Origin: Pyrrhosoma nymphula
Taxonomy: Eukaryota; Arthropoda; Insecta; Odonata; Coenagrionidae
Direction of reading: 5' to 3'
Assembly (NCBI GenBank): GCA_963573305.1
Contig: OY754337.1
Span: 71,893,094 to 71,957,093 of the forward strand
Length of the DNA stretch: 64,000 nucleotides
Below are positions 12,146-23,645 of this stretch, piece by piece. The stretch's first letter is position 1. Each line of letters begins with the position of its first letter. The notes under the pieces were generated by a model. The model was not told the origin of the DNA. It was given only the letters and a program-made list of their open reading frames with translations, and made no database searches. A program made the translations under genes and the position numbers.

Positions 12146-12350
12146 AAATGGGTGATTTTTTTTATCGGATTATAAAAAACCACTTCGAATCGTTCGGTGG
12201 AGGAAAGAGAAGAATGAAAGAACTTGTGCATGTGTATGTACCTTGGCTTTAGTCATTACATCAGCCGTAATGGCACGAGGTCAAGTGCAGAGTCAGTCCC
12301 GCTCGAGTGCAGTAGGCACTACAACGGTATCAATTTCAAAATATGCTTGT
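12146..12350 (+). repeat. Direct repeat unit B (~200 bp)
   Basis: Second copy of the unit at 11275-11470, offset about 871 bp. Differences are scattered substitutions and small indels, so this is an old duplication or two copies of one dispersed repeat. Confidence 0.7.
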
Positions 12351-12453
12351 CTTCGGGAAACGAGGCCGGTGAAGAGGGGAAGGGAAAGCTCAATGACGCG
12401 CGCTCATGGATTCCTTCGATCGAATCTGAAATTCGTCTGGCGGGAGGGAGAAA

Positions 12454-13952
12454 ATAGGGCTGGGCGATATTTGAATTTCAGTATCGCTTATCGATGTAAC
12501 TTAGGTGTTTCGAAGGACGCCAAATATCGAAAATGAATGAATGAATATTTTATTTACTTCCACATTAATTTAAAAGAATCATGTAGTTTTACAAACAAAT
12601 ATTGGAAGCTTTAGGTGGTCTCCAAGGTTTTGAAAACCTATATTGAGCCACCATCACAAGAGAAATTTACATTGCATGGCCATCATCGACATATGTAAAT
12701 AATCACAAACAAATCCATACACAGTAGCGTTATAAAGAAAGACATAAGGAAAAATGAAACTAAACATAGCATAAAAAATAATAATTCAGCAACAAATAAG
12801 AAATCAATAGTTCAGAATAAATGTATAAAAATTAGTTTAAACGTTTTGCTGAGTATATAGACATGTTTTAATCATAATAGAGAATTCTCTGAAGGTTTTA
12901 CTCTTTTGAATTTTTTCAGGTAATTCATTATATAGTTTTGAACCCATGTATAAGAAACATCTTTTATAAATAGTGACTCTTGGTTTGGGTACGATAGTGT
13001 TGCGCGCATTGAGCAAATTGTATGTGCATTTATCTGAAACATTTAGCATATTTTCACTTCTTACATAGAACATTCTCAGAACCTTAAATGCAAAGATATG
13101 CCTCAAGGGCAGCAATCTGAGACCAACAAATAGCGGGCGTGAATGCTCTCACATCGTTTCTTCAAAGCAATGACTCCAATAATATGTTTCTGCAAAATCG
13201 CGTTATATTACGTATCGCATGATAGCGCATAATTTCGTGCATCGCATTTTGTCGCATATCACAATCGCGTGACATTTATATCCTCCCTAGCTCATCGCAT
13301 ATTATGTTATATTGCATATTATGTTATATCGTACTAACTTCGTCGTAAAATATGGAACCAAATATTTGGTCATTTACTTCATAACTCGATTTCTTCACAC
13401 TTGCAGTGAGACTGATGCGATAAATGATTTTTGAAATCCGCCGCTTAGTTCATCCCAATTAGTTTCCCGTTTGATCCAGAAAACTTCGCATTCAATCCAT
13501 GCAATGATTTCTTGTCGCGTTAATTGGCATAGCAGTCTCATATTGCATTGATTTTTGCAGCATTTGCATCAATGGTGCATCTTTTTTCGTGTTACATGAT
13601 TTGCCAAAACGGTGTACCGAATTGTTCGGGGACTCATTATCGCATCGAGATTGATATCTCATGAATATAGCATGTAAGTCATGTACTCATAACGTATCCC
13701 ATGCGCTTACAGGTTGCATAGTGCATACTTTGTCGCTTTTATCTCGTTAATCGCGATATATCCCATGGTACATTGTGTCACATAATACGGGAAATCGCAT
13801 TACGCACGGAAGTGATGCATAGAATTATATCTAAGAACGATACATCGCGTAATACCAAAAATTGATGTATTGCATGACATAAAAAACGATAAATAATATG
13901 AATTTAACCATAATATTGCACAACATAGAAACGATATGTCGCACATCTCCCT
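12454..13952. repeat. ATATCG/CGCAT-rich repeat field, possibly a decayed hAT-like element
   Basis: The left edge reads TAGGGCTGGGCGATATTT and is followed by TATCGCTTATCGATG. The right edge, as reverse complement, reads AGGGAGATGTGCGACATATC, a weak match to the left edge. Between them 13199-13930 is crowded with CGCAT, TATCGC and GCATAT words. GGGCTGGGCGATAT is a common terminal sequence of hAT-type repeats in animals (recalled, not searched). The LINE end at 12532-13198 lies inside. I see no 8-bp target duplication and no transposase, so the transposon reading is tentative. Confidence 0.35.
12532..13198 (-). pseudogene. APE-type LINE ORF2 C-terminus and 3' end
   Basis: Minus-strand translation from about 13198 gives ILQKHIIGVIALKKRCESIHA. 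After a frameshift near 13135 it gives PLFVGLRLLPLRHIFAFKVL, then YNLLNARNTIVPKPR and GSKLYNELPEKIQKSKTFREF, ending at 12837. This is the usual C-terminal tail after the reverse transcriptase in CR1/Jockey/I-type LINEs. About 300 bp of 3' UTR follow, ending in AATAAAATATTCATTCATTC at 12533-12553, a tandem-repeat tail typical of such elements. The RT core is absent, so the copy is 5'-truncated. Confidence 0.75.
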
Positions 13953-14040
13953 GGATCAATATAAAATTAAGGTTCCTCATAAATATCGAACATCGCAATA
14001 CCTCACGGTCTCATGGGGAAGAAACGAAGACTGTATATTC

Positions 14041-14380
14041 CGGATTGGGCTTTCGTCGCTTCTCCCTCCCACTCATCTTTCTCCTCCTCCTCCCTCCTCC
14101 TCCTCCCTTTCCCTCCACACTTCTATTCTCACCCTACAATCTTTCACCCCCTCCCAGAGCGCCACTCCAAAACCACCCCACCTACTGCCATCCATATACC
14201 ACCCTACCCCTCTCTGGCAAACTCATTTCTCAACGCGTAGAGGGAGGGGTGGCAGTCAGTCAAAGCAGCGAGCGACGCTGCAGCTACCCTCCCTCCCTCC
14301 CCCTCTACCTCCTCCCTTTCCTCCCCTCCATCCCCTTTCGCTTTATCCTTTTTTCCCACTCATCAATCTTAGTGTCGCGC
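14041..14380 (+). repeat. Pyrimidine-rich low-complexity tract
   Basis: Dense C/T runs on the plus strand, with a further G-run at 14488-14497. Overlapping plus-strand frames of 250 and 173 residues cross it in different frames and are rich in P, S and L, as expected from base bias and not from coding selection. Confidence 0.6.
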
Positions 14381-16119
14381 TCTCCGATAGTCATGTTGCC
14401 CTGGGTGGCAGAGGAAATCGTTCTTATTGTTCGGAGGACATTACTGGCTTGGCTTGAGTCGAGAGAGAAAAAAGAAATGGCTACGATGGGGGGGGGGAAT
14501 GGGAGAGGAAATGGAGGACTCTATATACCCCAAGAGCGAGGAACCGTTCTCATGTTTGCCTTCATTAGTTATTTGTTTGTTTCGTCCCGCGCGGCTGGAC
14601 TCGTCGCCTGCTTAATTGTTCTCCTTCGTGCTACTTTTTCGGCGAGTTGAACTCTCGCATGTCTCGAAAGAAAGTGCTATCTTTTGCATCTGCGATTACG
14701 TATGCCCTCTGGACTTGAAGGGCCACAATGGTGTCGCTGACACTGACCGCCTTCTTAGGAGATTAATTTACATGTTTAAAATGGTAGTGGAAACAAGGCT
14801 GCTACTTGAATTGCATGCGAAGTTATTTTGTGGAATATTGGCTCACATAAGTGAACAAATTATAGCGCAAGACGCATAAGTTGCCTTACAACTTCTACAC
14901 TATTCTATTTTATAAACGGAAACCGATTTATATTCCTTTTCTAGATATATTCTCGCGTTGTTATTCAGTCGAATAAGACGGGAACGACTTGATAACCTAC
15001 AATATTTTTAAAATAAAATAGCGTTCGATTTAGAGTTTGTTGATTTAGGTTATATAACCCAGAGTTGGTGGTGACATTTGTAAACTAGAGTAATTTTTAT
15101 TACGTCTTGAAGAATTGCACGTCGTCGGTTATCCTTAATCATTAATGAGCTGTTATCTCACGTCTCAATTTCCTTTAGAGAGCAGTGGATGTGGAAAGTA
15201 ATCCATTAAAGATTGATTTCCCTAAGTTTTCATGGACTGGGATTAATATTTACCCTAATATTTTCTAGTAGATTAAGGACTGAAATCAGTTATATATGAT
15301 AAATTTGTCGCTCTCTCGTAAAGCCAATGATAAACTCCCTTCTTAAGATATTGCATTAGATAAAAGAAAATTATATAAAATGTAATGTTTGCCATTTATT
15401 TCCGTAACGTCTGGCTCTTTGTTAATTTTGGACTAGCGTCACTGATACCATCGGACTGTCCCTCTCTAGAGTCTCACGATTCATGATGGGTGGTTGTCTT
15501 TTTAATATCTAACATTTATGACAGTGAATTGAGTCATTTATGGCCCAAGAGAAGTTTAAATTTACTATTACAATCCAGTACAATTTTCTCTCCTTATTTT
15601 GTAAAATGTCAACTATAAATCTTGTGTTCATTCTAAAGTGAGCCTGTGCATTGCTTTCTCAAGCCGTGAACACGAAACAATAATTTCTTGGTTGTTAGAA
15701 TTGATTTACCGAAGAAGTTACTAGTATTTCAATTTAGTTTTTTCTTACTTGGCAATGGCATCGATTCAAGCGTCGTAAGAAATAGTAATATTCTATCAAA
15801 TGTGTCGCTACACTTATCCGTAGTTTTTGCGCTGGACGTTTTACTCAATGATATAGCTTTTTGCTCAAAATATTCCCATTATCTCGAGTAATGCATGTAC
15901 TTGGACGTTAGCCAATGCATGAATCCCTCTCAATTCTATATTTCTGGGATTGATTATAATTTCATATGAACTGGCCCGGCTGTATTTTTTATATTTTTTG
16001 TGCTTTCGATAATTGCTTCTGCGAACTTGGCAATGATAGACTCATAATCCCAGCTCGAAAAATATTTATGAGAGATGATTTCTCCATAAAAGAGAAAGGT
16101 TTTAGCATGAATGGTAATC
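14381..16119. other. No recognisable gene
   Basis: AT-rich DNA with only short frames (for example 14616-14879 and 15688-15891) that show no domain. No terminal repeats or RNA boxes were seen. Confidence 0.4.
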
Positions 16120-16356
16120 TTTGTTTAGGTTATGAATGATTTCAGGCTTTCCCGGCGAAGATTTATATCAGGGTTCTTTCGGGGTTTGCACCGGGTAGTT
16201 AGGTCCATGGCGGCCGACGTTTCGATGCTCGAGTCGAGCATCGTCCTCACCTCTGCCCTGAGGACGATGCTCGACTCGAGCATCGAAACGTCGGCCGCCA
16301 TGGACCTAACTACCCGGTGCAAACCCCGAAAGAACCCTGATATATTTGTTTAGGTT
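16120..16356 (+). mobile_element. Palindromic element, 213 bp, with 12-bp target duplication
   Basis: TTTGTTTAGGTT occurs at 16120-16131 and 16345-16356 and brackets an insert at 16132-16344. The first 32 nt are an unpaired leader containing TCAGGCTTTCCCGGCG. The remainder is a perfect 86-bp inverted repeat (16164-16249 with 16259-16344) around a 9-nt spacer. Each arm contains TTTCGGGGTTTGCACCGGG and a CGATGCTCGA hairpin. The arms are antisense copies of each other, so near-identical 65-73-residue frames appear on both strands; these are not genes. The leader and the first arm motif match the elements at 1.5 and 54.3 kb. The perfect arms indicate a recent or fold-back origin. Confidence 0.8.
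16258..16292 (+). other. Hammerhead-ribozyme-like core motif
   Basis: CTGAGGA (16258-16264), matching the hammerhead consensus CUGANGA, is followed by a hairpin (arms 16265-16274 and 16276-16285) and GAAA (16285-16288), then CGTC. The hammerhead order is CUGANGA, stem II, GAAA. Here one extra base (C265) precedes the expected stem and can pair with the first G of GAAA. The same core occurs inverted in the left arm. Penelope-like elements are known to carry hammerhead motifs. Activity is not shown: stems I and III and the cleavage site are not evident. Confidence 0.35.
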
Positions 16357-19300
16357 GATTATATTTACGGATCATTTTAATGGTAAGATATTTACTCAGA
16401 AATATTTTTCCTTGTTTTTAAATTTTTTGGAATGTACATTTTATCTGTCTGTTTTCGGTTCCGTTAAACCTGCATTCACATTTATCAACCCATGATAGAA
16501 AGGTATGAGCAGAGGCATGAATTCACGAAATGTGTGTGTGCTAGAAAATGCGACAATCTGTTTCATTAGCTTCCATATTGATAATTTCATCGAATATTAA
16601 AATAACGCTCTCTTATGTCGGTTGTTAACGGTTATATTTTGGTGAAAGAGTTTTATAATTATTTTCCCCATTAGGGATAGCTGGGTCGGCTGGAGATGAA
16701 AGGACCTTTTGGAGTATTAAGGAAGGGTGGAAGGAAAGCCGGTATCGACATTAACGTACTATTAAAAAAAGGCGTCTTAAAGTTCGTCAGTTTGAATATC
16801 CCATCTGACGGAACTATTACTAAAAGTTTTCCTAATATAGCACACAAAGGGATCGGAATTCAACTGAAAAACCTCTATTACCACCGGTATTGGAGATACC
16901 TATGACTTTGGAAAGAGAAGCTAGCACTCTAGCTACCAGGAAGTCGTCAGTTTTACGACTGATTTTTAAAAATTGCCTTTCGGATAATTTTTCTACGAGC
17001 TTTTTCACTAGAAGTGGATGTTGTGGAAAAATTTTCTAGTCGTCTCTTAACGTCTTCTTAAATCTCTTAACGTCTTATTAAAATATGCTATCTTACTCGG
17101 GTGCGGTGTCATTGACGAAAGATTGTAACCACCGCTTCACTTTCCAACGAATCATTTGTCATACGGGCGAAATAAATCATGCTCGTTGATATTCTCAAGG
17201 GGGCCATGCAAAAAAATAAATAAAATTCGTCAGCACTCCATCTTATTTCTCTTGTGAGCGCCGCTTCGTTTACACCTCGAAGTCTCGAATTTATTTAGTC
17301 CTCCTCCTCACCTCTTTGTCCTGCGTTTAATCTCATTTTCCTTTCATCCATTTATTCATCGCCCTCTGCTCCCTCCCATTCGCATTTCGTTCCATCACGT
17401 CCTTTGTCAGCTCTTCCAATCCTCTCTCATTTTCCATTCACATTTTATTCTTATTTTTCCCCGCGCAAAGATAAATTATTTCCCAAGCTAACTCTTCGTC
17501 ACTCCTGCTTCCGTCGCAAATCACAAAGTGATCACACTCCGACTCCAGCGGAGTCTTTTGAAATATCCCTCATTCAATCCCCGCCATGTTTGTGCGTCGC
17601 GTCTCTTGACTAAAATCAGAGAACTTCCGTTTCGCCCATTAGGTTTTGCTTAGCCATCTTCATCTGCTCGCCCACGCCGCGACTCCCAAGGTGGCTCTTT
17701 GATCAGTTCCTTAATTCCGGCGTGTCTTTTCGAGTGACATTTTACCGCCTTCTTCTTATTATTATTTCAATTTTAAATTTTTGTATCCCCGAGAATTTGG
17801 ACTTCTGATAAAAAAAGTATGCTGCCGGAAAGGGTTGCTGCGAATTTATTCAGTGTGGAGGAATTGATGACGAGTAGTCTTTGCGCGAGAGGTATCATTT
17901 GTACGCCAAGCTGCATCCGCGGAAAATAATGAGATCATTTTTATCTCTATGTATATTATCTTCAAGCTCAATCCACTCGGCTCCATTGGTATCGTAAGCT
18001 CACGAGTATATTATGCATCATTAGGTTGCAACTTTTGTCTGGGTTTAACGCGCTGAGTGAGTCCCGTCGCCATTCCATTGACTCTGATTTTTTTAAAGAA
18101 TATATGTATCAAAGATTATATACACAAAATGTATTATAATTCAAGATGACTTTCACGCTCCAATTGCTGGAATAAAGCCTCTTTCCGCTAGAAAAGAAAT
18201 GTGTACCATCAGAGAGTATTCCGTAATAAGACATACTGAATGGAGTACTCTGCTATAATTTTCAAGCAGCCGTTGATAATATAGCTCTGAATATCCTCAA
18301 TGCGGAGTGTAGACACAGATAGATATTTTCTTATTGCAGTCTGCGTTGAGAATTCAAAATGATCTTTCACAGTCTAATATTCTGGAAAAAATTTTATGAA
18401 AAATAATGGGAGTTAAAGATTCAATAATTTGTATTTTTGTTAATAAAACAGACCTTGAAGTAATGGAATTATTTCAGCGTAGAAACGCAGGCCTTCTATG
18501 TTAGCTTCTTTCATACATTGATTTCTCCGTCTAATGTATCGTCCCTTTTGTTTTTATTTTATTTTAATTTTTGCTAATTAAGCATCTATTCTGTTAAGAA
18601 ATATTCGAGTCTGCCTTTACACCTCGTCAATTAAATTATCCTTAAGTTAGTGATGAGCACCCTGTAATGATTTAAACCTACTGAAGCTGTGCTCTTTGGC
18701 ATCTCTCTATCACGATACTGCTTAAGCAGGTGTGATTAGCCCGTTTTTGTGCGCAAAGTGGAGAATTTGCTCTGTGAGAGCTTGTTTATAATGCTTCAGA
18801 GAGTCTTGAGCGTCCGTTTTTGCATTTTAGAACATTCGACGTCACTCGAATGGGATGAAAATCTATCCCGCTCGGGGGTATTTAGACTGAGAATCATTAA
18901 CGTCGTCTATCTCTGCAAATCTGTTGGAGAATCAGGACAAGAGAGTCTCTTTTTTTGCAGAGCATGCTTACCTGTTCTACCTTTGATCGTTTCATGCTCT
19001 GTCACATCACATTTTAGCACCCGACAAATTACTTTCCTCTTCCTCCGTTGCATCGTTTTAAGTTTCATCCCTCCCCGTTCATCTGAATGCCCTCTCGAAA
19101 TTTTTCGACTTCTCTCTGCGCATCTATTTATAGGTAAGATTCTCAGAACCTGATCGATTCTAGATCCATGTCCTATTGTGTTTCAAACTGCTTTTCTATT
19201 AACCGTGAGCAATATAATCTCTGTAGGCTGTTATTAGAAAGCATGAAATTCTAGCTTTTAATTACCTACCTATAGTAGCTACTTATTAGATTGGGTCATT

Positions 19301-19985
19301 CTTTGGGAGCACTTTATAGCGGATTACATGCGTGGTTTTTAGTTGATAGTAATCTTTTTACATTTCAAGGATCATTTTGTGTAAGAGTCACGGTAACGAA
19401 AATCCAGCTATGCTAATTCAGTTGAAAATCTGGCTGGATTTGTCATTCCATCCATTTCGACCTAAATTATTGGTGTGTCATAAGGTTTTTAAATAGCAGT
19501 AAATAATGACACATATGATAAAATATGCCTTTCTTAATTCGTGGCTTCTGTAATTTATCCCCATAATCTATCGCTTCTTACGCTTTATCTTTCCGTCAAT
19601 TGTAGCCGATAATTCATGCTCTCCAGTTCTGAGTAGCTTGCTTGTTTGTTTCCCAACCTGTCAACTCCATCTCATGCTTTCTCTCATGCAACTTTGTATT
19701 AAGTACCTACTTTTGACTAATATTTAATGCAGAGATGCCTATTCAAGAGCTAATGCACAAGACTAGAGTATGTAGAGTTAGTCGGTACAGAATAAGAATT
19801 GAAACAAAGAGATCCCGTTTTATTCGTTTTTTTTAGGGACAATATCACTTGAATGACTTAACTTCCCCATAATTTTCGCCATATTTTTAAGTAAACTAAC
19901 GATAAATAATTACTTATAAACTAAGCGCATCCCAATGGAGTCTTGACAGAATTCATTTAAAAGCCACCAGGATGACTTAAATTTG
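16357..19985. other. No recognisable gene
   Basis: AT-rich DNA with a C/T-rich stretch at about 17285-17640. The longest frame (18749-19153, 134 residues) has no recognisable domain or clear coding signature. A 9-bp inverted repeat (AAATCCAGC and GCTGGATTT) lies near 19399-19442. No transposon protein was seen. Confidence 0.4.
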
Positions 19986-20062
19986 GGATTTCAGGTTGGT
20001 TTGGTGCCTGAAGAGTTGTCTAATATCGAGGCCTGGGTTAGAATCCTAGCAGGGGTGAAGAT
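19986..20062 (+). repeat. Possible degenerate tRNA-derived SINE head
   Basis: GGTTAGAATCC at 20036-20046 resembles a Pol III B box, and a weak A-box-like segment lies about 40 bp upstream (TTGGTTTGGTGCC). Cloverleaf pairing is poor, so this is not a tRNA gene. No clear tail was identified. Confidence 0.35.
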
Positions 20063-21890
20063 GTTCCTATGGACTATCCATAGATAGTTTCTACCTGAAA
20101 ATCAAATCAAATACCGCCCTTTGGGTATGCCATGATCCTGTAAAATCATGAAAACTCCGCTTTCGCCAAGAGCAGTGACTGCTGATTTGGGGTGCGTGTG
20201 ATGAATTTGACATCGTACAGTAGCTTGAAGGATGCACCGATGGAGAAAGAGGCTTGACTGTTGGAATAAGGCATTGCATTGAGAAGCTAATGAGCTGATG
20301 ATTGGCAACTTTTTGTCAATTTGAAAAATTGAAAAATGAGCGAATTATCTCCAAAAAAAAAACCTTGTTAACTCAGCAAACGTAACTCAAATTTTTTTAT
20401 GGTCGATTGGTGGACATAATGTATCTCAGCTCGACACTTGCCTTCACGTACACCTCGTGATCATAATCACTCCCTGAGAAGACCACATCTTCATCCACTT
20501 TTCTCAACCGATTACACATTCCTCCTCCCCTGCCCTCCGATATCTTCCTCCCCAAATTTCTCCCATCCCATCAGTCCTTATCGCTAACCTTTCTTACCCC
20601 CTTAGTCTCCTGTGTTCGCTCCTCCCCCCTGTTTTGAGAAAAGAATAGATGGATGCATCTCAACCCCTCTCCTTTTAACCTTTACTGCCACTCCCTCTTC
20701 ACCATCCCAGATCCACTCTACGCCAATTACTATCCTTAATCTGCCAATCCAAATTGTTCCCTTCCTCTGTCCTTCCGTCTTTCCCTTTTCATTTCATCGC
20801 TTCACTCCTAACAATTCCCCTTCTGGTGCCTACCCTTCTCTCCCCTATGTCCCCTCCACAAAACCATTTTAGCCATTCCAGTGTACGTCAGAGGATGCCA
20901 CCCCCGTCACCAGCCGAGTTCCCTTCCTACTCAATAACTCTGCTCTCCTAGCCCCGTAAGTTTTGCTGTGTATGTATATATGTCTTGAAAATCAGACTGA
21001 CAATGGGATACCGGGACGGAAACGGCGTTGTAACATTCCGACGTTATTATTTTGTGACTTTCGATGGCACGGTTTTGTCGACATAATTGATATGAATGTT
21101 GTCTCGTTCGATTGGATGTACGGATGAGATGCGAGAATGTACTTGCGTTTGAATCCTCGGGAGGGGAGGGGGGGGGACTGCGACTGGCGGTCATATCGGG
21201 CGCGCGTGAAATATTTCGGAGTATGGTTCTCGCGACCTCGATGTGCTACCGCGATTTTGGTGTTAAACAAAATAAATTTTCAATATCTGTTTAGTTAAGC
21301 CAAAAACACTGACATTGTTTTAAAGGACAAATATATGTTGGTTGGTGACAAATCTAAAATTAGCGGTTGAATTTCAAGTGAAATTTTAGATATCATTAAT
21401 CAACGAAAATTCCAGAGAGGAGCCAAAAGAACGATTTTCTTCAGAAGGGACCTTTAATACTCCATAGATCAGCTCCGCAATATCCGCAGCGGATCGCGTG
21501 GGACGACTTCGTGACCGACGGAAAGGCACGCGCCGCGAACGACAGCGCAAGCACCTCCACGGCTGCTAAACAATACCTAACAGCAGGCTTCACGTGAATC
21601 CCACGCCCGTGTCACTTACATAGCCACACTCGAATTTTTTTGTCTTTGAACCTAAGCTTAAGTTGGGGTTAGGCCATTTTATGGAATGTAACAGAGTAAC
21701 TGTCCAATGGGCAATACTTTTGCCTTCAACAGTGTCCTCTCTTATTTGTTATCAAAATATTTTCAGCACTTATGTTTCCAATTCTGATAAGCTAACATGC
21801 AGAATATATGATTTTAATTGCTAAAATTTAATTATCTTCGGTTGACCACAATTTTTTATTATTGAATATATGTTGATTTTAATTAAATTG
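20063..21890. other. No gene; contains pyrimidine-rich tract 20470-20950
   Basis: 20470-20950 is C/T-rich and gives spurious proline/serine-rich frames on the plus strand. A G-run lies near 21163-21178. Around 21480-21600 the sequence is GC-richer but no element was recognised. Confidence 0.45.
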
Positions 21891-22559
21891 AAATTTACAT
21901 TACATTAAAATTAATTACATTCAAGTTTACATTACATAACATTTTTGCATTTCGTGAAATTCTTAAAATTTTATATTAGTCCTCCTGAGCCACTTTAGGC
22001 TCATCAGGTGGTCATTTGTACCCTCGATTGTCCGTTATTTACAATTAATTGCCTCTCGTCAATAAGACTCCTGGGACAAAGACTTTTTTATTTTTTTAAC
22101 TTCCCCAAATGATTTTAAATCGTGCGTATACTTTGGTAATGCATTAAACAGTTTAGGAATCATCACTATCATTCTATTACCACCACAATATTAAAAATAT
22201 TTGGTAACTTGATAGCTATGTACTATCACTTTCAAAAGTCGGTCCACGCGGTGAGCGCGGCCAACTTCGCATTTCGCTGAATTCGAACTTCGGGTATTGC
22301 CTATGCATTCAGCGACTACTAAGGGCCAACTTGACTCATTTCCACTCAACTATGGAGACTCTCGTATGACCTTCTCCCGCTATCGCTGAGCAGCCAACTC
22401 CCCCGACTCCAAGTGGTAGGCAACGTTAGGCGGAGAATGCAAAAGGGAAAGGCTTTAGGTGTTTTTCACTCTTACGAGTAGCGGGCTTAATTGTATTCTT
22501 GAGAAATCGTGGAAATAGAACGACGAACCGACCACCACAAAGGAATTTTTTGAGGATAA

Positions 22560-22810
22560 TTCTCGACTTTGCGTTTTACCCTGGACAGCTAACTCCCCGG
22601 ATCTTTCCCCGATTGAGAATGCGTAGGATAAAATTGTGAATGAGTGGCATTACGACGGAGAAAGAACCGAGTAAAACTTTACAAGTCTACATACGGGATG
22701 TTTGGAATTCTTTAAATCAACGTCCCCGTGTAATAGAACATTTGGTTGGGTCTATGCAGTCACGATTACGATCTGCAACCGAAAATAATGGCGATATTAC
22801 AAAATATTAA
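22560..22810 (+). pseudogene. Tc1-type transposase C-terminal fragment
   Basis: Plus-strand translation gives LPWTANSPDLSPIEN at about 22573-22620, the conserved segment around the last acidic residue of the DDE/DDD triad in Tc1 transposases, followed by a TAG stop. After a frameshift it continues as KTLQVYIRDVWNSLNQRPRV and EHLVGSMQSRLRSATENNG and ends at TAA 22808-22810, the normal C-terminal pattern of the family. The first two catalytic acidic residues are not found upstream. Confidence 0.78.
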
Positions 22811-23515
22811 AGTTGTTCTCTGATGAATGAACATTTTGTTTTAGATTTCTGTAACCATAGGTAATTTACTGAAAATGACTATCCCAAATTATCTAGTACA
22901 CTTTTCTTCCTAACCTTTTCAAATCTTGACTCATTGCCATTAATTAATTCCCGTGGCTGACTGGCTAAATAAATCTTGGCCATCTGCAAATCTACCAAAA
23001 TTAACAGTTACTTGCTACTTTCCTTCGCAATTTTATCCCTTTCCATACATTTATTACCAAATTTTCAGCGAACAATCGAAAATCAATGGTAATAAGAAAT
23101 GGCCCGGCCTGAATCCTCTTCCAACATATACCCGATTCGTCATTCATTACCCGTATACCGCTTCATCCCCGTGAGGTTTTATAATTATGCGCCTAAACTT
23201 CCACTGTACTCCATATTTCTGCAGTAATATTTATTTTTCTCGTTCAATGTACTCTGTCAAAAGTCTTCCAGCTGTATAAGAAGCAAATAGAGGTATAGTG
23301 GCTATTATCTATAAATAAATGTTAGAATACTCATCACCAGAAATGCGTTTCGCGTCCCGCTCTCTTTCCAAAACCCATACTGGTCTTCACCGAGGAAGGC
23401 TTCCCTTCCCTTTCCCCGTTTTCATTTTAACAGCTATCTCAGCTCTTTTTATTACGTACGAAATAAAAATTCTGATCTCTTAACATTCTCTTTCTTTTCT
23501 CATTGTCGGGAAAGG

Positions 23516-23645
23516 TTTCCGAATTGATTTTGCAACAGTGGATTTTGACAACGTATTTACAATAACTTTATAAATTACTAGTTTTCCTGCATGCAAAGGA
23601 GGCTACTATCTGTCCCCTTTGCGCAGGACTAATGATTCTTGCCAT
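23516..23645 (-). pseudogene. Tc1-type transposase N-terminal HTH fragment
   Basis: Minus-strand ATG at 23645 begins MARIISPAQRGQIVASFACR, matching the first helix-turn-helix of Tc1-type transposases (LS..QRG.IV). It reaches a stop after 25 residues. A shifted frame then gives LSKSTVAKSIRK at 23551-23516, the recognition-helix pattern (S.STV...IRK). Its orientation is opposite to the C-terminal fragment 700 bp away, although both lie within one pair of terminal repeats. Confidence 0.7.

Noticed and set aside
13898..14650. 250-residue plus-strand open frame
   Set aside because: Crosses a C/T-rich tract with two other overlapping frames; its composition follows base bias.
16125..16353. Similar 65-73-residue proteins on both strands
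   Set aside because: They are the two strands of a perfect palindrome, not genes.
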